DNA of 64,000 nt from Tenebrio molitor (Eukaryota > Arthropoda > Insecta > Coleoptera > Tenebrionidae). The position numbers were made by a program, and so were the translations under genes. The stretch is taken from the NCBI RefSeq assembly GCF_963966145.1, contig NC_091046.1:29078001-29142000 (forward strand), written 5' to 3'. This document shows, one piece after another, positions 21,448 to 31,160 of this stretch (within the stretch, counting starts at the first letter, position 1; every line of letters starts with the position of its first letter). The notes below the pieces were generated by a model, which saw only the letters and a program-made list of their open reading frames with translations, searched no databases and was not told where the DNA came from.

Positions 21448-23572
21448 CTGACCCGACAGACGTTGTCTTGTCCAAATTTCAATACCTAAATTTGTTTGTG
21501 ATCGTTTTGTGAATCTGTGAAAAGCTATTGGAAATGTGTAAACAAAGTAAAAATGAAGAATTTTACATGGGAGATGAATTCTATCGACAGTATTCTACAC
21601 TGCTGAAATGCTGGATGTGTGTGATGTGTCTGGGATGTGATCGAGTTGGAACCATGCGGTTTTATTCCAGAATTTAAGTCACAATTTAATTAAGTCAGAA
21701 TTTCATGTCCAAACAAATGATTTATTTTCTTCCATTAAATTTGAAATCACAATGAATCTCAAGCAGTTTTATTGGGTGATTCAAAATGATTATGAATAAG
21801 TATTGCAACTATGTACGAAAATGTACGTGGCAACTGTGTAAATGGGATACAGTTGACATTTGTATGACATTTCATAAGCATCCATTTGATTTTTTAAATT
21901 CCATTACACATTGATTTGACAACTTTCAAAATTGCGCGACTATGAACTGTCAAAGAAATGTCAACTCTAACCTACCCACACAGTTGCCACATAAATTTTC
22001 GTACATAGTTGCCAGATTTATCCACAATTATTTAATAATAATCACCCAATATTTACATTTCGAATTCGATTGCAAGATCATGTTCAAGTAAACAATCCGA
22101 TTGGTTATATGCCCAATTTCACAATCAGCGGTCAAATGACATTTGTGCATGTAGGCAAATAAATTGGAATAGAAATAAAACAACTACTACATTTGTTGGA
22201 CAGATCGCGAAACAACACAAAAGTAAAAGCAAAATTTTTCTTCTACCAAAGAATCTCATTGGCAATTCAACGTGGAAATGCTGCAAGTATTTTAGGCACT
22301 CTACCTTATGTAACTCCACTTGAAGAAGTGCATTGTTTATGATTTATATGTATACATTTAACTATTACTTGTTTATTAAATTCCTACGTTGATTAATATT
22401 TAATTTTAATTTACTGGATTGCGTTTTTCCAGATTCTTCTTCAAATTTTCAAGATTTTTTTCAATTGAAAACAAAAAAAAAGCATCAAGCATTAGAGTGT
22501 GTTTCAGATCTATTTTGAATGTAATAGTCGTTTTCATTTGAGACGAAATTAATGATAGTATTGTCTAATTAATATAGTTTAAGAGTTCACAAATAACCAC
22601 AAAACTTTATATCTTAGAATAATGTGACCCAAGCGACGGACAAAAGTAGGTAAGTAATAAATAAAGGAGACTTTTTAACAAAGAAAAGTGTTTTTATTAT
22701 TGCGGTTTTATGAATTGCAGATGACTCTATTATACCTACAATGTAGCTCCTATTGTCAGTTATTATCGAGAGTGCATACAAAATTATAATTTTTGAAATT
22801 TGTCCGAATTTTCCTTTGTAATTGTCCCGAATTTTTTTTCCGAAAACCTATCCAAAACCCTAACAAACAAAACCAAAAAAGAATTACGCATAGCCATCGT
22901 TCGAATCCTGAGTTATGGTCTTGAGTTCATACAAAAAAGCACTTTCAGTTTTCCCCGAATTATTTTAATTTAGTTTTTCCAGATTTTTCTCCAAATCTTC
23001 CAAATTTTTTTTCTACTGAAAACATTCAATTGAGTTATTTCCATCCCGGGGCATATCGAACAAAAAAAAAAAAAGAATTAATCAAATATGTCGTTCCTGT
23101 CGTCAGTTATGATCGAGAATGCATACAAAAATTATAATTTTTGCAGTTTGCCCGAATTTTTCTAAGTTCCTTTGTAATTGTTCCGATTTTTTTTTTCTGA
23201 AAACTTTTTCACTACTATAACGAACAAAACAAAAACAAAAATTATGCATATCCATCACAAAAAAGCACTTTCAGTTTTTCCCGAATTTTCCAATTTTCCG
23301 GGCAACTTTTCCAATTTTTCTTTACATAAAAACCTCATACGGATTATTACGAACATTAAAAAAAAAAAATTAGCCAAATCGTTGCAGCCGTTCCCATAGA
23401 AAAAAGCACTTTCAGTTTTTCCCGAATTTTCCAATTTTCCAGGCAACTTTTCCGATTTTTTTTTTTAAACCACCCCTGAAGTAAAGCGAACAAAATAAAA
23501 AAATAAATATTCAAATCGGTCAAGCCGTTTTTGAGTTTTAGCGAGACTAACGAACGGCGATTCATTTTTATA
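21448..23572 (+). mobile_element. RTE-like non-LTR retroelement, mostly non-coding
   Basis: It starts with AGCTGACCCGACAGACGTTG. It ends with GTTTTAGCGAGACTAACGAA and CGATTCATTTTTATATAC, a 3' tail pattern typical of insect RTE-like elements. The 3' half contains diverged tandem units around CACTTTCAGTTTTTCCCGAA (22940, 23267 and 23405). No reverse transcriptase is recognisable, so this is a non-autonomous or gutted copy. A MITE is nested at 21774-22049. Confidence 0.55.
21774..22049. mobile_element. MITE, TIR TTGGGTGATTC (276 bp), with an in-window empty site
   Basis: Inverted arms include TTGGGTGATT and a long inner segment around GCAACTATGTACGAAAAT. The same retroelement sequence near 7310 runs straight through with one TA, which confirms TA target duplication and the exact limits of this insertion. 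Confidence 0.88.
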
Positions 23573-23574
23573 TA

Positions 23575-24478
23575 CAGTGAGCGGCAACAGTATGCAATAA
23601 ATTCCTTAAAAATTAAACAAAATTTTTTTCAAAAAAATCTTTGGACAGGTCAATTTTAGTTTATAAAAATACATATTTTAGTACCAAAGAGAATTCCAAG
23701 GAGTCATTTGTTTTCGAGTTATAGTTTTTTTAAATGGAAACCCCCTATTTTTTTTCTTGATTCTGATATCCCGATTAATTGTCTAAATGAGAGTATAAAA
23801 ATTTTGTTATCTTACATAAGGAAATTTTTGAGAAAAAAAATAATAAAGTTGGAAAAATTAAATTTTATAAAGAACAAAAACAAGTCTAAAAAATCAAGTA
23901 GGCAAATCAAACAGTCAAATGTTACTGTCAATTTCATTTGTATGTATTATTTGTTTTACAAAACGTTTTCGAAAATGACTCATTTATCAGAAACACAACG
24001 TATAGAAATTTTAATTTTGATTGGGTGCGTGGATAAAACTAAATAAAATTAAAACAGGGGGAATTTCTTCATAAACTTGCTTATTGTCAACAAGCTGGAG
24101 GATGGCAATTAGAAGATTGAATTCCATAATTTTAAGTACTTACTAACACAGTTTTTGACTCGTTTTTGTTTGTTATAAAATTTATTTTTTCCAACTTTTT
24201 TTTTTTTTCTCAAAAATTTCCTTATGTAAGATAACAAAATTTTTATACTGGCGTTTAGACAATTAAAAGGCCTATCAGAATCAAGAACAAAAATAGGGGG
24301 TTTCTATTTAAAAAAACTATCGATGACGTCATAACTCGAAAACAAATGACTGCTTGGAATTTTATTTTATATTAAAACATGTGTTTTTATAAACTTAAAT
24401 TGACCTGTTCAAAGATTTTGTTGAAAAAAAATTTGTTTAATTTCTAATGAATTTATTCCATACTTTTGCCGCTCGCTG
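23575..24478 (+). mobile_element. Long-TIR element CAGTGAGCGGCAA, copy 1 (904 bp)
   Basis: Arms of about 350 bp fold back on each other (CAGTGAGCGGCAACAGTATG, later CATTTGTTTTCGAGTTAT), with TA outside. The unpaired middle begins with an ATG at 23975 and reads MTHLSETQRIEILILIG, matching the N-terminus of mariner-like transposases that begin with H-L-T-E-Q-R-I-x-I-L, and then stops. It is a deletion derivative retaining the first codons of its parent. A related copy is at 58637-59553. Confidence 0.85.
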
Positions 24479-24482
24479 TATA

Positions 24483-24799
24483 CCGGGTATCAACCACCAA
24501 ACCTGGCCATAGGCACATTACACAATAAAATAATATATGAGTTGCTATGAAATATATTACATATTGTGTAATGTCATATTGACAGCTATAATTATCATCC
24601 GTACAAACAATGCCATCAGGAAACTTTTGATGTAGGTAACGTAGAAAGTAGAAATACTTTTGAAATTTGCAAAAGGGAAGACTAACACAGAGCAGTTATT
24701 GGGCAAATTTGACGAAACAATAATATGTTTCATAGCAACTCATATATTATTTTAGTATGTCTAATGTGCCTATGGCCAGGTTTGGTGGTTGATACCCGG
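24483..24799. mobile_element. MITE, TIR CCGGGTATCAACCACCAAAC (317 bp)
   Basis: Perfect termini of about 35 bp (CCGGGTATCAACCACCAAAC then CTGGCCATAGGCACATTA) are flanked by TA. It abuts the preceding long-TIR element, with only TATA between them. Confidence 0.88.
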
Positions 24800-25169
24800 T
24801 ATAGATAATAAAGAAGCGAGGCTTAAAATTGTCTTCTCGACCGTGGTGTATATATTATTTTTTTCACTACTAGATACGTTAAAACACTTTCTAATAATAA
24901 TTATTAATTACATTTGTTTGTCCGATGCGACGATCCGAGTTGTCATTTTTCAACGGTTGCTATGAAAATTGAAAATCGTCTGTCTACGTTAACCAATAAA
25001 ATCAAAGAAAATCTTTCGTTGCTAGGTGACGGCTGTTCATTATTAACCACTGGTTAATAATGGAAAATTATTAACTAGTAGGAGAGAAATTCTACTTCTG
25101 GGTTCAGTTCGTGACTCAATAATGACGCCTTCTAAGACTAGTAGTGAAAAAACTAAATTCTTACATTAT

Positions 25170-25461
25170 ATTAAATTAGTATATTAAATAGAGTTGGCTC
25201 CATCCTAGTTCCTAGGGGCATTTGTCCGGTGGTTAATTCGCTGCACCGTTGTCAAAATTGTTATTATCTGCGTTTAAATAAAATTGCTCATTAACAAAAT
25301 GTCTTTAGAGTGAAAATAAAATGTAAATATAATGTTAACTATTTAAATTTGCTTGCATTTACTTCAAAGTCTGTGGCAACCAGGCTGCCAACTCAAAATT
25401 AACTCTCAAAAACTCCCCCAGGAACCAGGATCGAGCCTACTTTCTCTTATATACCAATCTA
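25170..25461. mobile_element. MITE family with 7-bp target duplication, copy 1 (292 bp)
   Basis: Imperfect inverted arms contain CATCCTAGTTCCTAGGGG and CCAGGAACCAGGATCGAG. ACATTAT is repeated directly outside both ends. The copy at 57873-58181 has ACCCATA outside both ends. Both therefore give a 7-bp duplication, unlike the TA of most MITEs here. Confidence 0.78.
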
Positions 25462-25702
25462 ACATTATTATCACTCAAATTTACAAAATAACGTAATTGT
25501 TATTTGCAGGTTTGATCCGGTTTTACAACTACATATTCCAAATCAACACGCACAAATTTAATTGTTAACATTTTCAAAAAAACATTTATTTTATTCATTA
25601 TGATAGTTTCAATAAAAGACTTGAATGTTACCCAACATATGCAATGAATTTAAGTGTACAGTTTTTTCTTTTCCATAAAAAAAGTAATTTTGTCAATTCG
25701 CA

Positions 25703-25985
25703 GAATAGTTATGTATATTATTTGTCGAGTTCTCTTCACAAAAAAAAAATGTTTTTAATTTTCTATATCAACGATTAATGACACAGATTACTTCGGAAAA
25801 GGTATTTCAATTTACTTTTTTATTACAATTTTCAGATTGTAGTGCAGGTACATATAATAAAAAATAGCGTATGATAAGGGCTTTTAAAGAACTTGCGACG
25901 TTATAAGCACTCCGCTACGCGTCGTGCTCGTGCGCGTGCTTTAAAGGCTTCCTTATAAACTTGTATCATAATATACTATTAAATT
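25703..25985. mobile_element. Dispersed inverted-repeat element, copy 1
   Basis: It is inverted relative to 46773-47010. ATCAACGATTAATGACACAG, TTTCAGATTGTAGTGCAGGT and AATAGCGTATGATAAGGGCT are shared. The centre is unusually CG-rich (CTACGCGTCGTGCTCGTGCG). Short termini around ATAGTTATGTATATTAT face each other. Confidence 0.6.
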
Positions 25986-26347
25986 TATTGCCCGTGAGAT
26001 CACAGATCAGTGCGAACATAAGGATTATTAATTAAAATCTGAATGTATTAATACTAAAAATTAGTTTTGAACTGAAATATATACAAATTAAATGAATTAT
26101 GTAGTTGTTTTATAATTTATAAATAAAAAATCTGAGAGCCTGACGAAATCATTGACGTAGATGTAAATTTTAACATTAAGTAAAATACTTTTAATTTCCG
26201 TATTAGATTTCTTCTTGTTTATAGCAGAGATTTGATAAGTACCTCAAAAGGCTCTCTATCGTACCGAAAATGTATAAAGTAGCGGCCGGGGAAAATGGGA
26301 ATCTGGCTTCTTGACTTAAATAACTTTGGATCGTATTTAAATAAAAC

Positions 26348-26400
26348 AGTAAGGATTATCATTATTAAGATTTACGACAGCGACAAATTTTTGCCTCCCA
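26348..26400. repeat. Fragment of the TAGTTTGGGAACGAG foldback family
   Basis: GGATTATCATTATTAAGATT and ACGACAGCGACAAATTTTTG match the arm of the elements at 15526 and 47575. Only one arm is present. Confidence 0.45.
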
Positions 26401-26415
26401 ATATCGGTGTATGTA

Positions 26416-26684
26416 CCGAGTGACTATCAATGATTGAAAATTATTTTGTTATGTTGGTAATACATTTGAAATCTTTAGTTGGCAACATCGTTGGCATGAC
26501 ACACGCAATTTTCAAAATTGAAACAAACGTCAAAAAAATCATTTTTTTTTCCAACGCCAATGTATTTCGTGACTTAACCTAACCTAATTAGAAATGATTG
26601 ACAGATGATGCACGAGAAGATTTGCACTAGCAACTGCATCAGTGTTGCCAATCCACTATTTTGCTTCAATCATTTATAGTCATT
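26416..26684. mobile_element. MITE family CCGAGTGACTAT, copy 2 (inverted)
   Basis: It begins CCGAGTGACTATCAATGATT after TA. The remainder is the reverse complement of 18107-18380 with high identity. The right terminus is eroded. Confidence 0.8.
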
Positions 26685-26697
26685 TATATCATATGTA

Positions 26698-26906
26698 CGG
26701 TCGGTGGACAAATAAAACTGGGACACTTAAAATTTAATCTATGTAAGTCAGACCATTAAATTGTCAATATATTTGTCAGTGTCTATATAACATGTCATAC
26801 CAAAGTTAACCTATTTGTGATAAAGCCGTAATTAAACGATGCAAATTTGTAAATTTTGACTTATGTGATTGTCATTTTTGTCCCAGTTTTATTTGTCCAT
26901 CGACTG
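26698..26906. mobile_element. MITE, TIR CGGTCGGTGGACAAATAAAA (209 bp)
   Basis: Inverted termini of about 28 bp (CGGTCGGTGGACAAATAAAA then CTGGGACA) are flanked by TA on both sides. A one-ended copy is at 37321-37460. Confidence 0.85.
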
Positions 26907-27236
26907 TACAATATGAGTCAATTGCTGCTTATTTCTGAAATGGTCTTTGATGCAACCAAAAATACTAATTCCATCATTCACTAGATCTGTAATTTAAAAT
27001 AATTAAAACAGTAATCTACTTCATCTTTAAAAAAAAAACAATAGGTTGCCATGCTTTAATTTTGTTATATTGGCAGTACTGAGGAAAGTAGTAGTTCTAT
27101 TTAATTTCATTTTTGTTGTAAACCTTTTTTAACTAAATTTGAAATTTGAAATGCCATGTTGCAAGATGATTCTAAAACAAAATATAGTTTAAAGTTATCA
27201 ATAAATGTCATTTTGACGTGTTTCTGATGTATTTTA

Positions 27237-27820
27237 AATTAGACAACACAAAGTAATAATTTAAAGGGTTTGTGAACAAAAACACGTCAAAACTTCAAAG
27301 CTACAGTTTTTAAGAAAGTTCCCACCGATGAAAAATGCTTGTGAAAATTTCCTGTTTGTGTACTTGGACGAAACTTGGATTTATCAAAAAGGGTCTCAAA
27401 TTCGTCGGTGGGTAAGTACAGAACACAGATTTAAAAATGCAATCCATCAAAATTCAAAAGTGAAGACCATATTACATGCGGGTTGTGAATTTACTTTGTA
27501 TTTGTTCCCATGTTTACCCATATTAAGTTATCAGGTAAGAATTTACAAACGAATTTTGATTAAGTATACGAGACTTAAAGGAACTCACAATAAATCTTGA
27601 AAATAAAGAATAATACATACTTTTTTTTCAATTGCTCTATTAATTTCTTTTAATACAGTTTCAATCGATTAGCAAAAAACCGAAACATAAGTATGGCAAC
27701 ATTGTGACTTCAACATTTTCAAAATTCCTAACCAAACTTTTCTTCAGATACACAGGATGAAATCTGTCAGATGTCATGGCTAAGCATCGTTTTTTTTTAA
27801 GTTGGAATACATTATGTATA
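27237..27820 (+). mobile_element. DDE transposon remnant, paralogous to 52030-52375
   Basis: Both copies share ACACAAAGTAATAATT near the left and TTTCTTTTAATACAGTTTCA, GGATGAAATCTGTCAGA on the right. Here a plus-strand frame at 27328-27510 reads FVYLDETWIYQKGSQIRRW and then KTILHAGCE. This is the catalytic-core pattern (first D in Y-L-D-E-T-W) of the insect DDE_3-type transposases that start with a REIV-x-NV-type helix-turn-helix. The frame then degenerates. Confidence 0.7.
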
Positions 27821-27824
27821 TGTA

Positions 27825-28231
27825 GTCGTTTCCAATGACATCCGTGCTGTCAGTGTCACTTTTAATATGTTGAATCAGATTGTACACCGAAATTCATTAA
27901 CAGTATTCAGAGTATAAGCAAATCCTAGTTAAAAAAATGTCAAACAAGAAATTGAGGTTATGATAAAAGAAAATTTATATTTCGTGAAACATCAACAACA
28001 AACAATAAAACCCAGTCTTCCACATGGTGTACAACACGCTTAAACTAAATCATCATCGGAATCCGAATCATACTACTATTTCCTTTGATTTGTCGGAAAT
28101 GATACATAATAATTTGAATTTGTCAATTTGCCGCGTCAAGGTAAATTGCCAAATTAGGAAATTCAAAATTATTAAACTGAAACAACAAGTGCTGCCAACA
28201 TATTGACAGCACGGATGTCATTGAAAACGAC
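27825..28231. mobile_element. MITE, TIR GTCGTTTCCAATGACATCCG (407 bp)
   Basis: Termini of 28 bp with one mismatch (GTCGTTTCCAATGACATCCG then TGCTGTCA) are flanked by TA. It is immediately followed by the truncated element starting at 28236. Confidence 0.85.
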
Positions 28232-28235
28232 TATA

Positions 28236-28495
28236 CAGGTGATTCTGAAATAAGTTTGGAAAAAAACCCGTTAATTGGTAATGATGCGAAGAAGTCATAG
28301 ACAAAAAAAATTTCTTACAAAAGTTTTTTCATTTTTTAGATACAAATGATCGAAAATTTGGTCAACATTGCTAGTACGCTGCTGAGTTAAAGGTGATTAC
28401 CTTATTATCTTGGTAGTTTAGCAACAATAATAATCAAAGGTCAGTCACAAACGTAACCTTACTCCTCTCGATCATTTCCATAGAAGCAAAAAGCC
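28236..28495. mobile_element. Left part of the CAGGGTGATTCTGAAATAAG MITE family
   Basis: CAGGTGATTCTGAAATAAGT and the inner ATTTGGTCAACATTGCTAGT-type sequence match the complement of the right half of the complete copy at 38587-39089. The other end is lost. Confidence 0.65.
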
Positions 28496-28589
28496 ATGGT
28501 CACTGCGGATCTGTATCTACAGAGTACAGAGACATCCAAATCGCAGGTTAGCCCTTATTGTTGTACGAGTTGGATCTGAATACAGGAAC

Positions 28590-29080
28590 AAGACAACAAC
28601 GTATGTGGTTCAAGCAAGATGGGGCCCCACCCCATTTTCATAGGCGTATTAAAAGAAAGAGTACTAAACACCTGTACTTACGATTAAAGAACTCAAAGAA
28701 TTCGTGATGAGTGTATAGCCATAACTCGCAGAGACATTAGGTACGCCACTTTCAAAAGTCCTGTTTAAACAGAGTTGAAGCATCTTCGTAAGGAATTCTG
28801 ACTTAAGTCATAAATAAAGCGAACAAAGATCCTACTTAAAGAAATTTATTGTGATATTGTACCTGTCAATCACTAGGCGGTCTCGGAGAAAAAAATTACC
28901 TGGGGTAGTACTCAATATATTTGTCGGAGACCGTCTAGTGATTGACAGGCACAATATGACAATACATTTCTTTAAGTTGGGTCTTTGTTCGGTTTATTTA
29001 GGGCTTAAGTCAGAATTCCTTACGAAGATACAAGGACCATACTCCAAAACGGAATGCATGTTGAACAATTTTTACGTTAG
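28590..29080 (+). pseudogene. DDE transposase C-terminal fragment split by a foldback MITE
   Basis: The plus strand reads RMWFKQDGAPPHFH, the second catalytic-aspartate motif of insect IS630/mariner-type transposases. Frameshifted sequence resembling KELKEFV and LFKQS follows. The frame is then interrupted by the 244-bp MITE (28784-29027). After it, NGMHVEQFL-type codons represent the usual C-terminal NGGHFEHL. It is a non-functional relic. Confidence 0.7.
28784..29027. mobile_element. Foldback MITE family CTTCCTAAGGAATTC, copy 2 (244 bp)
   Basis: It has the same length and layout as 13581-13824, inserted in a transposase fragment. The termini read CTTCGTAAGGAATTCTGAC and complement. Confidence 0.82.
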
Positions 29081-29207
29081 TTTTCTTTTTACGTTGTCAG
29101 TTTGCTGATTAAATTTCATACATTGTCATTTTGACGTTTGTAGCCAAAAACGCAATTTTGATTCAATTTATTATTTAATTAATGTAAATCGAATTAGTAT
29201 CGTGCAT

Positions 29208-29330
29208 TAATTTCAACTTATCCTCAAAGTTGGCGTTGGAGAGTCGATTGAGAACACACCACTCGTGTAAAAGCGTAAGATTTAAACAGCTGATTCGTGA
29301 TCCTTCACACAAGGCTCAATTGTAAAAATT
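29208..29330. repeat. Partial copy of the GCGTTCATTTAAA MITE family
   Basis: ATCCTCAAAGTTGGCGTTGG and AAACAGCTGATTCGTGA match 38245-38400. It lacks the 48-bp insertion present there, so it serves as an empty site. Confidence 0.65.
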
Positions 29331-29386
29331 TTAAAATGGCACTAATAGACAATATTTCTTTTTATTTAAGAACCTGACTCATCATA

Positions 29387-30635
29387 CAGGGTATCCCAAA
29401 ATTTGCGAATTCCGAATTCAGTGCGTTGTAGGGGATCACTTCAGTAGTCCAAATATGGGAAAAAAAATCGGGACTCCCCCACAAAGATACATTGGTCTGA
29501 AGGTGCACTCTTTGAAGTGCGTTTTCTTCAAATACAGGCTGAAAAGTTCAGTGTTTATTGTAGTGATGGATAAATGACCGGTCATTTATTTTTGGTCAAA
29601 GTTGACCGGTCCTTGATCGGTCAATTACCAGTCATTATTGGTCAAAAAGTAGGAACTAGTTAAACATCACAAAATGATTCTTTCAATGTCAAGGATTATT
29701 TTAATACCAAATAATGGTTCTTAATTCCATTTTTTATAAGATTTATTGATCGATAAATTATTGTTCTAAAATTGTGTAAGTGAGGTTAAGTTTGAATTGT
29801 TTGAAGTTATATTTTGTTTTTTCTTTAACATATTTGCTTGAATTTGAACTTTTTGTTAATTTAAAACGCTTTTAAACTTTTAACACAACTGTGTGTGTAT
29901 TTTCAGTTTTTTAGTTTCTTTTAAAGTACTTAAACATTCGTTTAGAATTTAAAAAAGTAGGTAAGTATTTTATGAAAATAAAAATATATTGTATGTCATG
30001 CTAAGAAGACACAAAAATGATTAAAAAACAAAAACCACTTAATCGTTTTCCACAATGATCTTTATTAAAGTTTTAGATGTTTCATTGTCATAATTTACTT
30101 ATTTATTGTTATAATCGATTTCTTCATTGTCAGCAGCTACGTAAATGAAATCAGACAACCCAGCATAACCTCATCTCATCAGTCAAACAGTCATCATATC
30201 CTATAATCTTCATTATAAGCGGGAAATTTAAATTTTAAAAATGACTGGTCAAATACGTCAAGTCATTGACAATTATTGACCGGTCAAATGGCTCATTGAC
30301 TAAGTCACTTACCGGACCTCACAACACTAGTTTATTGTTATATTTATGGTGTAGATTGTAGATGATTGTGGGAAAATAATAACGTAACACAATTTTTTGA
30401 AGAATAGCTTTACTTTGGAGTAAAAAAATCTAAATTTTTGTAATTTTTCTTAAAAATGGAACGGAAACGTAGCTAGAATAGTATCTTGTCACTGTGGATA
30501 TGAAGGCTGCTATGTATTGAACAAAATTAAGGTGCTTATATCTTCTTCAAGAGCGATTTTTTTTCCAAGTATTTTTCGAGCTCCACTGGGTCCTTCCCTA
30601 CCACGCTCGGAATTCGCGAATTTTGACACACCCTA
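29387..30635. mobile_element. MITE family CAGGGTATCCCAAAATTTGC, split by a hAT MITE
   Basis: The ends match the intact inverted copy at 39752-40216 (AATTCGCGAATTTTGA-type terminus, GGATATGAAGGCTGCTATGT inside). Subtracting the nested 769-bp element plus its duplicated 8 bp leaves 472 bp, close to the 465 bp of the intact copy. Confidence 0.85.
29561..30329. mobile_element. hAT-type non-autonomous element (769 bp), 8-bp target duplication
   Basis: The ends are TAGTGATGGATAAATGACCG and the complement of TAGTGTTGTGAGGTCCGG. GTTTATTG is perfectly duplicated at 29553-29560 and 30330-30337. Subterminal GACCGGTCA and TGACCGGTC motifs repeat near both ends, as expected for transposase binding sites. 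There is no open frame of note. Confidence 0.9.
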
Positions 30636-30788
30636 TATATCAATATCATATCGGTCCTTTCGTCATTGGAGCACATTTTAATTAACAAAAAGTATTTCAG
30701 AATTATACAAAAAGGAACTGTCAAGTGATTGTCAATAATGCCAGGATGTCCAGATTTCATTGTAAATAAAGGTATCAAGTTATATATA
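30636..30788. repeat. Dispersed repeat, left half of the split paralogue of 14372-14560
   Basis: CAAGTGATTGTCAATAATGC and TCCAGATTTCATTGTAAATA match 14430-14500. The continuation reappears at 32205-32265, beyond two inserted elements. Confidence 0.7.
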
Positions 30789-31150
30789 GTTGAATTTTTT
30801 TAATAAACAATTGTCAAAACGTTGTCTTGTTGGTATGAGCCAAACTGTGATTTTCATGATAATACGATTGGTCACATTGAGTGTCAACATTTTTTTATGT
30901 AACTGAGCCTGCGCCCTAACGAGCGAGAGTTTATTTCAAATTCAAAAAGGTTTCTCCTGATTTCTCATTAAATTTGTTTTGAAAATGAATTCACGGAAGA
31001 AAGGTACGGGAAGTGAAGTGAACATAACCTTAACCATGATTTGGTGTCAAATTGTTATACAGTTGGTCCACATGTCCAAATTTTAGGGTGGTACAGTATG
31101 GTTTTTTACTTCATTTTGACACTGACAATTGTTTATTAAAAAAATTTCAC
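30789..31150. mobile_element. MITE, TIR GTTGAATTTTTTTAATAAAC (362 bp)
   Basis: Termini GTTGAATTTTTTTAATAAAC and complement, continuing into AATTGTCA, are flanked by TA. Confidence 0.75.
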
Positions 31151-31160
31151 TATACGTACA

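Larger units (their letters stand above)
20636..24850. mobile_element. Candidate 4.2 kb composite bounded by inverted repeats
   Basis: TACACCAAGGTAGAGAAGAC at 20636 faces TCTTCTCGACCGTGGTGTA at 24832-24850, and the homology extends about 30 bp inward. The interior is filled by RTE-like sequence, MITEs and a long-TIR element. The pair may be the ends of one old element, but age and later insertions make this uncertain. Confidence 0.4.

Noticed and set aside
22940..23470. Regularly spaced repeats as a CRISPR-like array
   Set aside because: The units around CACTTTCAGTTTTTCCCGAA are few, diverged and unevenly spaced, and belong to a retroelement 3' region in a eukaryotic sequence.
24859..25152. 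14-bp perfect inverted pair TTTTTTCACTACTA
   Set aside because: Short, partly homopolymeric arms with no target duplication and no second copy. Not enough to call an element.
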